Below, in pieces: positions 35,001 through 47,610 of a stretch of DNA of 64,000 nt (positions within the stretch are counted from its first letter, which is position 1; the number at the start of each line of letters is the position of its first letter). Both the position numbers and the translations under genes were made by a program. The notes below the pieces were generated by a model. It was given only the letters and a program-made list of their open reading frames with translations, ran no database searches and was not told where the DNA came from. Origin of the DNA: Anaeramoeba ignava (lineage: Eukaryota > Metamonada > Anaeramoebidae); contig JAPDFW010000055.1 in NCBI GenBank assembly GCA_028826165.1, forward strand, positions 203,501-267,500, given 5' to 3'.

Positions 35001-36229
35001 ATTTGTTCTCGAGGTCGATGTTGTGAACTAAGAAAAAGTTTTGCAGATATTTTCATCAAACTTTCAAAAATCATGAAGCAATTATGCTCAAAATAATTTG
35101 GATCCATAAAATTGAAATATTCTTTATGGTATTGAACGATATCACTAAAAAAAGGTGAAAAAAAATATTTTAAATTATTTTTCATTATTTCATGTTATTT
35201 CAAATTTTTGTAATAAAAATATTTTAAATTGTTTTCATTATTTCATTTTATTTCAAATTTTTGTAATAAAATTATTTTAAATTATTTTCATTATTTCATT
35301 TTATTTCAAATTTTTGTAATAAAATTATTTTAAATTGTTTTCATTATTTCATTTTATTTCAAATTTTTGTAAAAAAAATATTTTAAATTGTTTTCATTAT
35401 TTCATTTTATTTCAAATTTTTGTTGTAAAATTATTTTAAATCATTTTCATTATTTCATGTTATTTCAAATTTTTGTAATAAAAATATTTTAAATTGTTTT
35501 CATTATTTCATTTTATTTCGAATTTTTGTTGTAAAACTATTTTAAATTGTTTTCATTATTTCATGTTATTTCAAATTTTTGTAATAAAATTATTTTTAAA
35601 TCATTTCCAGTTTTTAAAAGTATTATATATTTTTGTTGTAAAATTATTTTATGTTTTTGCTTTAAAGGTATTTTCAAAAAAAAATACGGATTTTGTTCTT
35701 TCATTTCTTCAGCAAAAGAAATCTCTTGGTTAACTAAATAAATAATAGGAGCCAACAACTCATGCATCCCTTGTTTATAACCATGAGTTTTCTGAAACTC
35801 ACGAACATAGACAAGTAAAATTGTAGTCATAATTTCTTGAATTTGTTCGCTTTCAAAAAAATCATCACCAGGTTGAGTTCTTTCAACATCCATCAATATA
35901 ATTCTTTTGACTTTATTGTTTTCAAAATATTGAGTCCATGGATTGTTTTCATCTTGAGTTAATGGATCAACTTCCATTTCTTGATTTTCTTTTTCACCGT
36001 TTTGTTGAGGATCTACTAATATTTTCTCTTTTAATTCTTCATATTCTTTTCGTAATTTTTCAAGTTCTTTTATAAAATTTGTTGGTTTCAATTCATCTCC
36101 AAAAACTCCTAATAACAAACACCATAATAAACTTCTTATTTTTGTTTTGCGGAATTTGTTGTTTTGGACTTCTTCTCTTAAATCAAAAACATCAACCGTT
36201 TTAGAAAATAATTGTTTTAATTCTTCCAT
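32049..36229 (-). CDS. TBC1D5: TBC1D5-like Rab-GAP, five exons, one frameshift
   Basis: Exons 35688-36229, 34821-35144, 34618-34760, 33608-34109 and 32049-32968; about 809 residues, close to human TBC1D5. The TBC domain has the arginine finger region IILMDVERTQPGDDFF and the glutamine finger YKQGMHELLAPI, then MDPNYFEHNCFMIFESLM, HEIEPQLYALKWVRLLLFREF, KVWDAILADFSPLEF and TILTLLMNYPPIEDVELLV. These track TBC1D5 rather than other TBC families. TBC1D5 inactivates Rab7 at endosomes together with retromer. The C-terminal part is disordered: a coiled coil (KYKNKISQLEAENRELKRIE), a Lys/His-rich stretch, an acidic patch and an Asn/Gln repeat (32,165-32,260). After the exon 5 acceptor, SPHFQEATEE must shift frame at the T3 run 32,940-32,942 to read GNLGLYIAELKQIRDVL; one extra base there is the simplest explanation. 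Confidence 0.87.
32969..33607 (-). repeat. Intron 4 of the TBC1D5-like gene: about 20-bp array
   Basis: Plus-strand TAAATATTTATTTTAAATTT-type units, about 20 bp, with GAAATATT and TTGTAAAT variants. Donor GTATTT, acceptor TTAAG. Confidence 0.88.
34110..34617 (-). repeat. Intron 3 of the TBC1D5-like gene: AAAATT and TCAATT arrays
   Basis: An AAAATT run (about 34,125-34,205), then a mix of TCAATT, TTCAAT and TTTAAATCAA units to 34,570, and a GGTTGGTTGGTTG/TTTG run. Donor GTTAGA, acceptor AATAG. Confidence 0.85.
35145..35687 (-). repeat. Intron 1 of the TBC1D5-like gene: about 53-bp repeat
   Basis: About nine copies of a roughly 53-bp unit containing TTTTCATTATTTCATTTTAT and AAATTTTTGTAATAAA, decaying toward the donor. 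It is a longer and more complex unit than the other intron arrays. Spurious open frames on the plus strand (Phe/Ile/Leu-rich) come from it. Confidence 0.85.
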
Positions 36230-36424
36230 TTATTGTTTTAATTCAAAAAAAAAAAAGAAAAATGAAAAATGAAAAAAAATGAAAAAAAAAATTTATTAAT
36301 AAAAATATCTAATAATTAGTCATATTTACACTTTTTTTTCCTTTATTTTCTTTTTCAAGAATTTTAAATTAAAATTTGTTTTTTTCTTATTATTATTCTT
36401 CTTAATGTTGATAAAAATCCCTAG
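36230..36424. other. 5' flank of the TBC1D5-like gene
   Basis: A/T-rich non-repeated sequence upstream of the start codon at 36,229, before the 24-bp satellite begins. Probable promoter side of the minus-strand gene. Confidence 0.5.
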
Positions 36425-39400
36425 AAAATTTATTAAATTTTATTAAAATTAATTTATTAAATTTTATTAAAATTAATTTATTAAATTTTATTAAAATTAA
36501 TTGATTAAATTTTATTAAAATAAATTGATTAAATTTTATTAAAATAAATTGATTAAATTTTATTAAAATAAATTGATTAAATTTTATTAAAATAAATTGA
36601 TTAAATTTTATTAAAATAAATTTATTAAATTTTATTAAAATAAATTGATTAAATTTTATTAAAATTAATTTATTAAATTTTATTAAAATTAATTTATTAA
36701 ATTTTATTAAGATTAATTGATTAAATTTTATTAAAATAAATTGATTAAATTTTATTAAAATAAATTGATTAAATTTTATTAAAATTAATTGATTAAATTT
36801 TATTAAAATTAATTTATTAAATTTTATTAAAATAAATTTATTAAATTTTATTAAAATAAATTTATTAAATTTTATTAAAATTAATTGATTAAATTTTATT
36901 AAAATAAATTGATTAAATTTTATTAAAATTAATTGATTAAATTTTATTAAAATAAATTGATTAAATTTTATTAAAAATAAATTTATTAAATTTTATTAAA
37001 ATAAATTGATTAAATTTTATTAAAATTAATTGATTAAATTTTATTAAAATAAATTGATTAAATTTTATTAAAATAAATTTATTAAATTTTATTAAAATAA
37101 ATTGATTAAATTTTATTAAAATTAATTTATTAAATTTTATTAAAATTAATTGATTAAATTTTATTAAAATTAATTGATTAAATTTTATTAAAATTAATTG
37201 ATTAAATTTTATTAAAATTAATTGATTAAATTTTATTAAAATTAATTGATTAAATTTTATTAAAATTAATTTATTAAATTTTATTAAAATTAATTTATTA
37301 AATTTTATTAAGATTAATTGATTAAATTTTATTAAAATAAATTGATTAAATTTTATTAAAATTAATTGATTAAATTTTATTAAAATTAATTTATTAAATT
37401 TTATTAAAATAAATTTATTAAATTTTATTAAAATAAATTTATTAAATTTTATTAAAATAAATTGATTAAATTTTATTAAAATAAATTGATTAAATTTTAT
37501 TAAAATTAATTTATTAAATTTTATTAAAATTAATTTATTAAATTTTATTAAAATTAATTGATTAAATTTTATTAAAATTAATTTATTTAAATTTTATTAA
37601 AATAAATTGATTAAATTTTATTAAAATTAATTTATTAAATTTTATTAAAATTAATTTATTAAATTTTATTAAAATAAATTGATTAAATTTTATTAAAATA
37701 AATTGATTAAATTTTATTAAAATAAATTGATTAAATTTTATTAAAATTAATTGATTAAATTTTATTAAAATAAATTTATTAAATTTTATTAAAATAAATT
37801 GATTAAATTTTATTAAAATTAATTGATTAAATTTTATTAAAATAAATTGATTAAATTTTATTAAAATAAATTGATTAAATTTTATTAAAATAAATTGATT
37901 AAATTTTATTAAAATTAATTGATTAAATTTTATTAAAATAAATTTATTAAATTTTATTAAGATAAATTTATTAAATTTTATTAAAATTAATTTATTAAAT
38001 TTTATTAAAATTAATTTATTAAATTTTATTAAAATTAATTTATTAAATTTTATTAAAATAAATTGATTAAATTTTATTAAAATAAATTGATTAAATTTTA
38101 TTAAAATAAATTGATTAAATTTTATTAAAATTAATTTATTAAATTTTATTAAAATAAATTTATTAAATTTTATTAAAATTAATTTATTAAATTTTATTAA
38201 AAATAAATTGATTAAATTTTATTAAAATTAATTTATTAAATTTTATTAAAAATTAATTTATTAAATTTTATTAAGATTAATTGATTAAATTTTATTAAAA
38301 TAAATTGATTAAATTTTATTAAAATTAATTGATTAAATTTTATTAAAATTAATTTATTAAATTTTATTAAAATAAATTTATTAAATTTTATTAAAATAAA
38401 TTTATTAAATTTTATTAAAATAAATTGATTAAATTTTATTAAAATAAATTGATTAAATTTTATTAAAATTAATTTATTAAATTTTATTAAAATTAATTTA
38501 TTAAATTTTATTAAAATTAATTGATTAAATTTTATTAAAATTAATTTATTAAATTTTATTAAAATAAATTGATTAAATTTTATTAAAATTAATTTATTAA
38601 ATTTTATTAAAATTAATTTATTAAATTTTATTAAAATAAATTGATTAAATTTTATTAAAATAAATTGATTAAATTTTATTAAAATAAATTGATTAAATTT
38701 TATTAAAATTAATTGATTAAATTTTATTAAAATAAATTTATTAAATTTTATTAAAATAAATTGATTAAATTTTATTAAAATTAATTGATTAAATTTTATT
38801 AAAATAAATTGATTAAATTTTATTAAAATAAATTGATTAAATTTTATTAAAATAAATTGATTAAATTTTATTAAAATTAATTGATTAAATTTTATTAAAA
38901 TAAATTTATTAAATTTTATTAAGATAAATTTATTAAATTTTATTAAAATTAATTTATTAAATTTTATTAAAATTAATTTATTAAATTTTATTAAAATTAA
39001 TTTATTAAATTTTATTAAAATAAATTGATTAAATTTTATTAAAATAAATTGATTAAATTTTATTAAAATAAATTGATTAAATTTTATTAAAATTAATTTA
39101 TTAAATTTTATTAAAATAAATTTATTAAATTTTATTAAAAATTAATTGATTAAATTTTATTAAAATAAATTTATTAAATTTTATTAAGATAAATTTATTA
39201 AATTTTATTAAAATTAATTTATTAAATTTTATTAAAATTAATTTATTAAATTTTATTAAAAATTAATTTATTAAATTTTATTAAAATTAATTGATTAAAT
39301 TTTATTAAAATAAATTTATTAAATTTTATTAAAATAAATTTATTAAATTTTATTAAAATAAATTGATTAAATTTTATTAAAATTAATTGATTAAATTTTA

Positions 39401-41148
39401 TTAAAATAAATTGATTAAATTTTATTAAAATAAATTGATTAAATTTTATTAAAATTAATTTATTAAATTTTATTAAAATTAATTGATTAAATTTTATTAA
39501 AATTAATTGATTAAATTTTATTAAAATAAATTGATTAAATTTTATTAAAATAAATTTATTAAATTTTATTAAAATAAATTGATTAAATTTTATTAAAATT
39601 AATTGATTAAATTTTATTAAAATAAATTGATTAAATTTTATTAAAATTAATTGATTAAATTTTATTAAAATTAATTGATTAAATTTTATTAAAATTAATT
39701 TATTAAATTTTATTAAAATTAATTGATTAAATTTTATTAAAATAAATTGATTAAATTTTATTAAAATTAATTGATTAAATTTTATTAAAATAAATTGATT
39801 AAATTTTATTAAAATAAATTGATTAAATTTTATTAAAATAAATTGATTAAATTTTATTAAAATAAATTGATTAAATTTTATTAAAATAAATTGATTAAAT
39901 TTTATTAAAATAAATTGATTAAATTTTATTAAAATAAATTGATTAAATTTTATTAAAATAAATTTATTAAATTTTATTAAAATAAATTGATTAAATTTTA
40001 TTAAAATTAATTTATTAAATTTTATTAAAATTAATTGATTAAATTTTATTAAAATTAATTGATTAAATTTTATTAAAATTAATTGATTAAATTTTATTAA
40101 AATTAATTGATTAAATTTTATTTAAAATTAATTTATTAAATTTTATTAAAATAAATTTATTAAATTTTATTAAGATTAATTGATTAAATTTTATTAAAAT
40201 AAATTGATTAAATTTTATTAAAATTAATTGATTAAAATTTTATTAAAATTAATTTATTAAATTTTATTAAAATAAATTTATTAAATTTTATTAAAATAAA
40301 TTTATTAAATTTTATTAAAATAAATTGATTAAATTTTATTAAAATAAATTGATTAAATTTTATTAAAATTAATTTATTAAATTTTATTAAAATTAATTTA
40401 TTAAATTTTATTAAAATTAATTGATTAAATTTTATTAAAATTAATTTATTAAATTTTATTAAAATAAATTGATTAAATTTTATTAAAATTAATTTATTAA
40501 ATTTTATTAAAATAAATTGATTAAATTTTATTAAAATAAATTGATTAAATTTTATTAAAATAAATTGATTAAATTTTATTAAAATTAATTGATTAAATTT
40601 TATTAAAATAAATTTATTAAATTTTATTAAAATAAATTGATTAAATTTTATTAAAATTAATTGATTAAATTTTATTAAAATAAATTGATTAAATTTTATT
40701 AAAATAAATTGATTAAATTTTATTAAAATAAATTTATTAAATTTTATTAAAATTAATTGATTAAATTTTATTAAAATAAATTTATTAAATTTTATTAAAA
40801 TTAATTGATTAAATTTTATTAAAATAAATTTATTAAATTTTATTAAAATTAATTGATTAAATTTTATTAAAATAAATTGATTAAATTTTATTAAAATTAA
40901 TTTATTAAATTTTATTAAAATAAATTGATTAAATTTTATTAAAATAAATTGATTAAATTTTATTAAAATTAATTGATTAAATTTTATTAAAATTAATTGA
41001 TTAAATTTTATTAAAATTAATTGATTAAATTTTATTAAAATTAATTGATTAAATTTTATTAAAATTAATTGATTAAATTTTATTAAAATAAATTGATTAA
41101 ATTTTATTAAAATAAATTGATTAAATTTTATTAAAATAAATTAATTAG
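36425..41148. repeat. 24-bp satellite with two biallelic positions and higher-order repeats, about 4.7 kb
   Basis: About 195 copies of a 24-bp unit: ATTAAATTTTATTAAAA plus a variable end. Two positions vary in a binary way (TTAATT or TAAATT; GATT or TATT), giving four common unit types. The rare marker AAGATTAATTG occurs near 36,711, 37,312, 38,275 and 40,174; AAGATAAATTT occurs near 37,961, 38,923 and 39,180. The order of unit types from about 37,260 to 38,220 recurs about 962 bp (40 units) later, and part again near 40,230. It sits between divergent TBC1D5-like (-) and kaptin (+) genes. No ORF. Confidence 0.95.
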
Positions 41149-41191
41149 ATTTTTTTCATTTTTCATTTTTTTATTTCTTCACAAAACAAAA

Positions 41192-42462
41192 ATGATAGAG
41201 ATTTTTAAAACTCAACACAATGGAACCACAAATATTTATGGACAAACTTTACTTAGAAACGAAAGAAAAATTTACCCATTATTAGCATCAAGAAACAAAA
41301 TATTAATTTTCCAATTCAATGAAATTAAAACAATATGGGAATCATCTATATTTTTTAAATCAAGATATGAAATCATTGCGATATCTTGTTTTAAAAAAAT
41401 TCCATACACAGCATTAATCACATCCAAAATCAAAAAAGGAAAAAAAGAAAAACCAAAATTCTCTTTAATAATTTTGAAGAAAAATTTGAGGAATATGGAA
41501 AAAGAAACGGAACAAGAAATTATTCTTTCATTTACTCCAATATTTTTATCATCTTTTGGTTTTGATTTTGGTTTTGATTGTAAAAGAAAAAACAACAACA
41601 ACAAAAAAAATGGTTCAATTTTTAAATCATTTTCTTTGAAAAATAAAATCAAAAAGGTGAATTTTTTCTTATATCAGATGATAACTCGAAAATTCATATC
41701 TTTGAAATGCAACAAAACATGGAATTTCACGAAAAAGAAATCAAAAAAGGATTTCTTTATGAATTAACACAATTTAAATCGCCAGTTATCAATTTAATAA
41801 TGAGAGAGTTAAAAGATAAAAGAATCACAATTGCAGGTTGTCAAAATGGACTTCTTCATTTATTTATAACACAAATTGACTATGAAAATGAAGCAAAGAA
41901 AGAAACAATCATTCATGAAAGTGAAGGATTTCTAAATGGGCCTGTTAGTTGCTTACAAATGATTATTCCAAAATCCAAAAAAAGCAAAAATATTTCTGAA
42001 TCAACATTGAATCAAATTATTGAAGATAATAAAGAAAAACAAGAAAAAATTACAAAAAGAATTCATTTATTAATTTCTGATACTATTGAAAGTGTGTTGT
42101 TATTGAAAAATATCAATATCAATGGAATTCCAAAATTCCCTTTTGAATCTTCTTCCTTGATTCTCAAATCATCTCTATTTGATAGTGTTACATGCATGCA
42201 TCTTGTGCATAATCCTCAATTTATGAAAAAATCAATTTTATTTGTGGGAACCTTTATTGGCTTATTTCTTGTTTTTCAAGCAAAATTATCTGCAGAAGAA
42301 TGGATAGAAAAGAAGGAATTAAGAACAAATCTTGAGACTCCAATTTTTTCAATTCGAAGCTTTATTTCTAAAATAAAAAATCAACTTATAATTTCAGTAG
42401 CAACAGATTCTCGATTACATTTTTTTCAAATTAATATAATTTCAAAAGAGAATATAAATTAG
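41192..42462 (+). CDS. KPTN: Kaptin (KPTN) homologue, KICSTOR complex subunit; one frameshift
   Basis: About 423 residues after bridging a one-base gap (human KPTN is about 436). Matching landmarks in order: THNGTTNIYG near the start, NKILIFQFNEI, EIIAISCFKK, ILSFTPIF, FFLISDDNSKIHIFE, ITIAGCQNGLLHLF, GFLNGPVSCLQM, IHLLISDTIESVLLLKN, SSLFDSVTCMHL, SILFVGTFIGLFLVFQ and a final PIFSIRSF...ISVATDSRLHFFQ blade. In animals KPTN is a beta-propeller protein of the KICSTOR complex that tethers GATOR1 to lysosomes and restrains TORC1 when nutrients are low. The frame changes at the T6 run 41,662-41,667: one more T would read straight from KKVNFF into LISDDN. A Lys/Asn insertion (KRKNNNNKKNGS) precedes it. 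Identification rests on motif order, not on any single diagnostic motif. Confidence 0.75.
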
Positions 42463-42565
42463 TAAAGAAAATGAAAAAACAAAAGATTTTTTTTTTGAAT
42501 TTTGTTTTCTTTCTTTTGAATTTTGAAATTAAGAAAAAGAAAAGAAAAAGAAAAGAAAAATGAAG
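42463..42565. other. Convergent intergenic region kaptin / alpha-actinin A
   Basis: 103 bp between stop codons. The right half (TTTTGTTTTCTTTCTTTTG onward) is duplicated at 47,800-47,884 downstream of alpha-actinin B, marking the limit of that duplication. Confidence 0.7.
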
Positions 42566-45500
42566 TTATCTTGAAAAGATGTCTTCAGTCCAACTATGGA
42601 AATCATATCCATCATCAACTTGTGGTGCTGTTTGGATAATATAGTTAATATCTTGATCATCCATTACTAATTCCATTAAATCTTTTTTAGCAACTTTAAA
42701 TCCTCTGTTAATTAAAACAAATGAATTAATAACTTCATCTTTGGTATCTGAATCTCCAAAAAGAACAATCATGAATTCTTTAAATCTTTCATAGGAAATA
42801 TCTTTTCCATCTCCATATTCTTCCATAATTTTTGTGATTTCTTTAGGTGTTCTTTCTTCTCCAAGTGAATACAAACATGCTGTTAATTCTTTTCTATCAA
42901 TAGTTCCTGAATTATCAAAATCAAATTGTTTGAAATTTTCTTCAATTTCTTGCATTTGTTCTGCTGTAATTCCTCTCAATTTTTGATTTTCAATTTCTTC
43001 TTCTAACATTTTCTTTTTACGATTTAAGAAATTTTCATATTGCTCCCATTGAACTAATAAATCTTTAAGTGTTAAAGTTGTGTGTCTATTGTTTTGAATT
43101 CCTGCTTTATCCATTTTACTTTGTAAATCTTGAAGTGGTTCAAGTTTACTTTTTTCTGTTGATAATCCTGTAATGCATTTGTTAACAAATTCAAGTTGAT
43201 TTTGAAGTGTTTCTTTTGACTCTGTGATTTTATCTTTTTGTTCTGAAATCCATTTAAATAAAGGATCAGCTACATCTGCAAATTTCTTACAAAGTGCATC
43301 ATTATCTTTTTGTCTTTGAAGTTCAATTTCATAAGCTTTCATTCTTTCATTTAATGAATTCTTTAATGATTGTAAAGAATTATTAATATCTTCTAATGTT
43401 AATTTTGTATATGGATTTTTAATAACTTTGAGTGAATTCATTTCTTCTTTAGCTTTTTCACATTCTTTTTTCATAACTTCAGCTCTTGAAAGAACTTCTT
43501 TTTCATTATCTTCAATAACTTTCTTAAATGATTCAACTTCATCAAGTGTAAATCCAAAATCTCTTAAACTTGCATTTTCAATTTCTAATTTAACAAATGC
43601 TCCAAATTCTGAAACTGAATTTGCAAATGCTAATCTAACTTTTTCTTTATCTGTTTCAAGTTGTAAACATTTATCTAAATATTCTTTTTTGATAATTGCT
43701 AATTTGAATAATTCTTCTAATTTATTATTCATATCATCATGTCTATCTGTAATATCTTTAAATTTATTCTCTCGGAAAGTTTTACCTTGATATTGAGTAA
43801 TATCATAAACATAATTTGATAATTCAGTTTCATATTTTTGTGCTATTGTTTCTTCTCCAAATTTATTCATTTCAATAACTCGTGTTTCTTTGATTGATTT
43901 ATATTCATTTGAATAAGTATCAAATAAATTAAGTTGTGTTTTTGCTTCACTAACTGAATTAATTTCTTCTCTGAATTCTAAATATGTTTTCTTTAGTTTT
44001 GAACCAATTTACCAATTTATCAAATTTATCTTTATGATCAACATTCATTTGTCTTACTTTTTCAATAAATTCTTCTCTTTTTAAATGATCATCAAGAATT
44101 GCTTTTTTGATTTCTGCTAATTTAGATAATTCTTCTAATTTATTATTCATATCATCATGTCTATCTGTAATATCTTTGAATTGATTTTCTCCAAAGATTT
44201 TACCTTGATATTGAGTAATATTGTAAACATAATTTGATAATTCAGTTTCATATTTTTGTGCTAATATATCTTTTCCAAGTTTATTCATTTCAACAACTAA
44301 TGTTTCTTTGGTATTTTGATATTCATTTGAATAAATATCAAATAAACTTAATTGATTTCTTCCTTCTCCAACTGAATTAATTTCTTCTCTTAATTCTAAA
44401 TATGTTTTCTTAGTTTCAAACCAATTTACCAATTTCTCAAATTGATCTTTATGTTCAACATTCATTTGTCTTACTTTCTCAATAAATTCTTCTCTTTTCA
44501 AATGATCATCAAGAATTGCTTTCTTGGTTTCTGCTAATTTAGATAATTCTTCTAATTTATTATTCATATCATCATGTCTATCTGTAATATCTTTAAATTG
44601 ATTTTCTCCAAATGTTTTACCTTGATATTGAGTAATATTGTAAACATAATTTGATAATTCAGTTTCATATTTTTGAGCTAATATATCTTTTCCAAGTTTA
44701 TTCATTTCTGCAACTGATGTATCTTTTGTGTTTTGATATTCATTTGAATAAATATCAAATAAACTTAATTGATTTCTTGCTTCAACTGAATTAATTTCTT
44801 CTCGAAATTCTAAATATGCTTTTTTATCTTCAAACCATTTAACTAATTTCTCAAATTGATCTTTATGTCCATCATTCATTTGTCTTACTTTCTCAATAAA
44901 TTCTTCTCTCTTTAAATGATCATCAAGAATTGGTTTTTTGATTTTTTTTAATTCTTCTAATTTTTCAAATTTTTCTTCAATTTCTTTATCATGTTTTTCA
45001 ATATTTTCTTGATATTCATATTTTTCTTGTTTTAATTCTTCAGATAATTTCTTTAAATTAGCTACTCCAGTTTTGATCATTGTTTCATTTTCTTTTTCAT
45101 AACTTTCAAGTAATCTTAATTGTAATAATGCTTCAGAAACTGATCCAATTTCTTCTCTAAATTCAAGATATTCTTGTTTTTGTTTGCAATAATCAATTAA
45201 TTTATTGTATCTTGATTCATGTTGTTTTGAAATATTAACAAGTTTGATTTGTCGATTTAATTCATTATGGAGTGCTACTTTTCTTTCTTGTTCACATTCT
45301 TCTAAATGAAGCATATCTTTTTCAATATCTTTCAATGAACATCCAATTTCAGCTTTAAATTCAGGTCTTTTATGATGTGATAATCTCATTGCTAAATTAT
45401 TATAATTTGATTCAAGATTTAATTGATCTGCAATTAATGAATTTTTATCTTTGGTTTTATATTCATAAAATTTTTCTAATCTTGATTTAGCTCCTTCCAT

Positions 45501-46391
45501 TGTATTATCAATTGTTCGATCTTCAAGAACTTTTTCTGATTTTTTAAGAACTTCTTTGAAATTTTTTGCTGTTTTATTGTATTCTGATTTAAGTCTATCA
45601 TTTTCTTTGGTTAAATTGATTAATTTTTTGATTCTTCTTGCTGCTAAATCAAGTTTTCTTTGTTCTGCAATTCCATAATAATATTCACTAACATAAACAA
45701 CCATTGAGTTTTCATCTAATTTTCGAATTTCATCAGGTGTAATATATTTCTCCAATCCAAAATATTTCTCAGCTGCATCTTGTGCAATTTGTAAATTTTT
45801 AATTGGATCATTTGAATTTAAACTATTAAAATCAATTAATTTAGGTCTGTGTTTGTGAATAATTGCGCATAAGGCTAATCCATCTGCAAAACTTTTTTTG
45901 AAATCAGTAACTCCAACATTTTTATAACTTGCAGTTTTGTTTTTACACCACATTAATAAAGCATCTTTAGCATTTAATGATTCACCTCCACTTTCATCAT
46001 CAATTTTAATGTATTTCATCATGATTCCCCAAGTTAAAGCTAATGCTGCTCTTACATCTCCTTGTTCAAGTTGCTCTGCTGATGGTTTTACTTTCATATC
46101 AACTCCTTTATTCCATGCAAATTTTAAAGCATTGTTTAAATTATCAATTCTGTGAACTGACATTTTAGGTTTTGGATTGATTTTTCCTTCATATTTTGAT
46201 TCACTTAAAACTTCAATTAAATTCAAAAGAACCAATCCATCTTTATAATCATCAACAACATCATTTACTATCATTTCAGGTCTTGTTCTTAATAATTTTT
46301 GTTTAACCCATCTTGAGAAAATTTTTCTTTGTAACATAACCCATTCTTGACTTTTGGGTCCAGTTCTTCCACTTCTTCCAGTTCTTGACAT
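42566..46391 (-). CDS. Alpha-actinin-like protein A (three long central repeats); one frameshift
   Basis: About 1,274 residues after removing one extra base. Two calponin-homology domains form the actin-binding part (EWVMLQRKIFSRWVKQKLL ... DDYKDGLVLLNLIEVL; then KDALLMWCKNKTASY ... FADGLALCAIIHKHRP). A coiled spectrin-like neck (residues about 255-480) leads to three 139-residue helical repeats starting KREEFIEKVRQMN. The C-terminus has an EF-hand with a complete loop (DFDNSGTIDRKE), a degenerate second EF-hand (YGDGKDISYERF) and the Ca-insensitive EF domain ending DDGYDFHSWTEDIFSR, as in alpha-actinin. It should crosslink actin filaments as an antiparallel dimer, with calcium control. The frame shifts at 43,992-43,994, where TTT stands in place of TT in the paralogue. 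Confidence 0.9.
43690..44935 (-). repeat. Three copies of a 417-bp coding repeat (alpha-actinin A)
   Basis: Each 139-codon unit runs KREEFIEKVRQMN ... LVNWF ... YLEFREEINSV ... QLSLFDIYSNEYQNTK ... QKYETELSNYVYNITQYQGK ... ITDRHDDMNNKLEELSKLAE. The first unit lacks one residue (SVEARNQ for SVGEARNQ). Confidence 0.92.
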
Positions 46392-46910
46392 TTTTGTTTG
46401 TTTTTTTTAATAATAATTAAAGTGTGTTTTTGTTTGTTTTTTAATTAAATTGTGTGTTTTTGTTTTTTTGTTTGTTTTTTAATTAAATTTTGTGTTTTAT
46501 TTTAAATTAAATAAAACGAAAAAAATGAAAAAAAAAGAAAAAGAAAAAATTTTTAATTTATTTTTTTTATTTTATTTTATTAATTTTTTTCAATTAATTT
46601 TTTCAATAAAAGAAGGCAAAAATTTTTGCTTTTTAATTTTGATCATTTATTTTTATTTTTTATTTTTATTTTTTAATTTTAATTTTTAATTTTTTAATTT
46701 TGGCAAAAATTTTTGCTTTTTAATTTTGATCATTTATTTTTATTTTTTATTTTTATTTTTATTTTTATTTTTAATTTTTTAATTTTCGCATTTTCTTTTT
46801 ATTTTTATTTTTATTTTCTTTAAGATTAATAATTCTCTTTTTTACTTTTTATTTTATTTTATTCCAAAAAAAAAAAAATATTTTATCATAAAAAAACTTC
46901 CACTTTCAAT
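46392..46910. repeat. 5' flank of alpha-actinin A, duplicated upstream of alpha-actinin B
   Basis: TTTTTGTTTGTTTTTTTTAA onward, with the GGCAAAAATTTTTGC motif, is almost identical to 52,963-53,412. Unit A has an extra copy of GGCAAAAATTTTTGCTTTTT (46,613 and 46,700). The shared flank shows that the gene was duplicated with its promoter. Confidence 0.88.
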
Positions 46911-46924
46911 TTTTCTGTTTTTTT

Positions 46925-47610
46925 TTTTAGATTTTAGATTTGAAATAGATTTTTGATTTTAAATTTGAAATAGATTTTGGATTTTAAATTTGAAATTGAT
47001 TTTAGATTTTAAATTTGAAATAGATTTTAGATTTTGGATTTGAAATGGATTTTAGATTTTAGATTTGAAATAGATTTTGGATTTTAAATTTAAAATAGAT
47101 TTTTGATTTTAGATTTAAAATAGATTTTAGATTTTGGATTTGAAATAGATTTTAGATTTTAAATTTGAAATTGATTTTAGATTTTAAATTTAAAATAGAT
47201 TTTAGATTTTAAATTTAAAATAGATTTTGGATTTTAAATTTGAAATAGATTTTAGATTTTAAATTTAAAATAGATTTTTGATTTTAAATTTGAAATAGAT
47301 TTTAGATTTTAAATTTGAAATTGATTTTAGATTTTAAATTTGAAATAGATTTTAGATTTTAAATTTGAAATTGATTTTAGATTTTAAATTTGAAATAGAT
47401 TTTGGATTTTAAATTTGAAATAGATTTTAGATTTTAAATTTGAAATTGATTTTAGATTTTAGATTTAAAATAGATTTTAGATTTTGGATTTGAAATAGAT
47501 TTTAGATTTTAAATTTGAAATAGATTTTAGATTTTAGATTTGAAATAGATTTTAAATTTGAAATAGATTTTGGATTTTAGATTTGAAATTGATTTTTGAT
47601 TTGAAATGGA
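46925..47610. repeat. 25-bp array (GATTTTAGATTTTAAATTT GAAATA)
   Basis: About 27 units of 25 bp, with single-base variants (TAG/TGG/TTG, GAAATA/GAAATT/AAAATA). It lies between the A promoter flank and the 3' end of gene B, and is not found beyond gene B's start. It therefore arose or expanded after the gene duplication, or was not included in it. Confidence 0.92.

Noticed and set aside
36425-41148. CRISPR array
   Set aside because: Units are contiguous, with no unique spacers and no cas-like gene. The organism is eukaryotic.
41657-41677. A possible 21-bp GT-AG mini-intron in the kaptin gene
   Set aside because: Removing 21 bases keeps the same frame and gives KKMITRK, so it does not connect to the conserved downstream frame. 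A one-base gap in the T6 run does.
43428-43790. Plus-strand ORFs opposite the alpha-actinin genes (also 48,747-49,109, 45,937-46,155 and 52,506-52,724)
   Set aside because: They are conserved between paralogues only because the minus-strand coding sequence is. Composition and lack of domains mark them as shadows.
46492-46689. Phe/Leu-rich ORF in the alpha-actinin A promoter flank (and 53,197-53,385 in B)
   Set aside because: A T-rich translation. The frame differs between the two duplicated flanks, so it is not conserved as protein.
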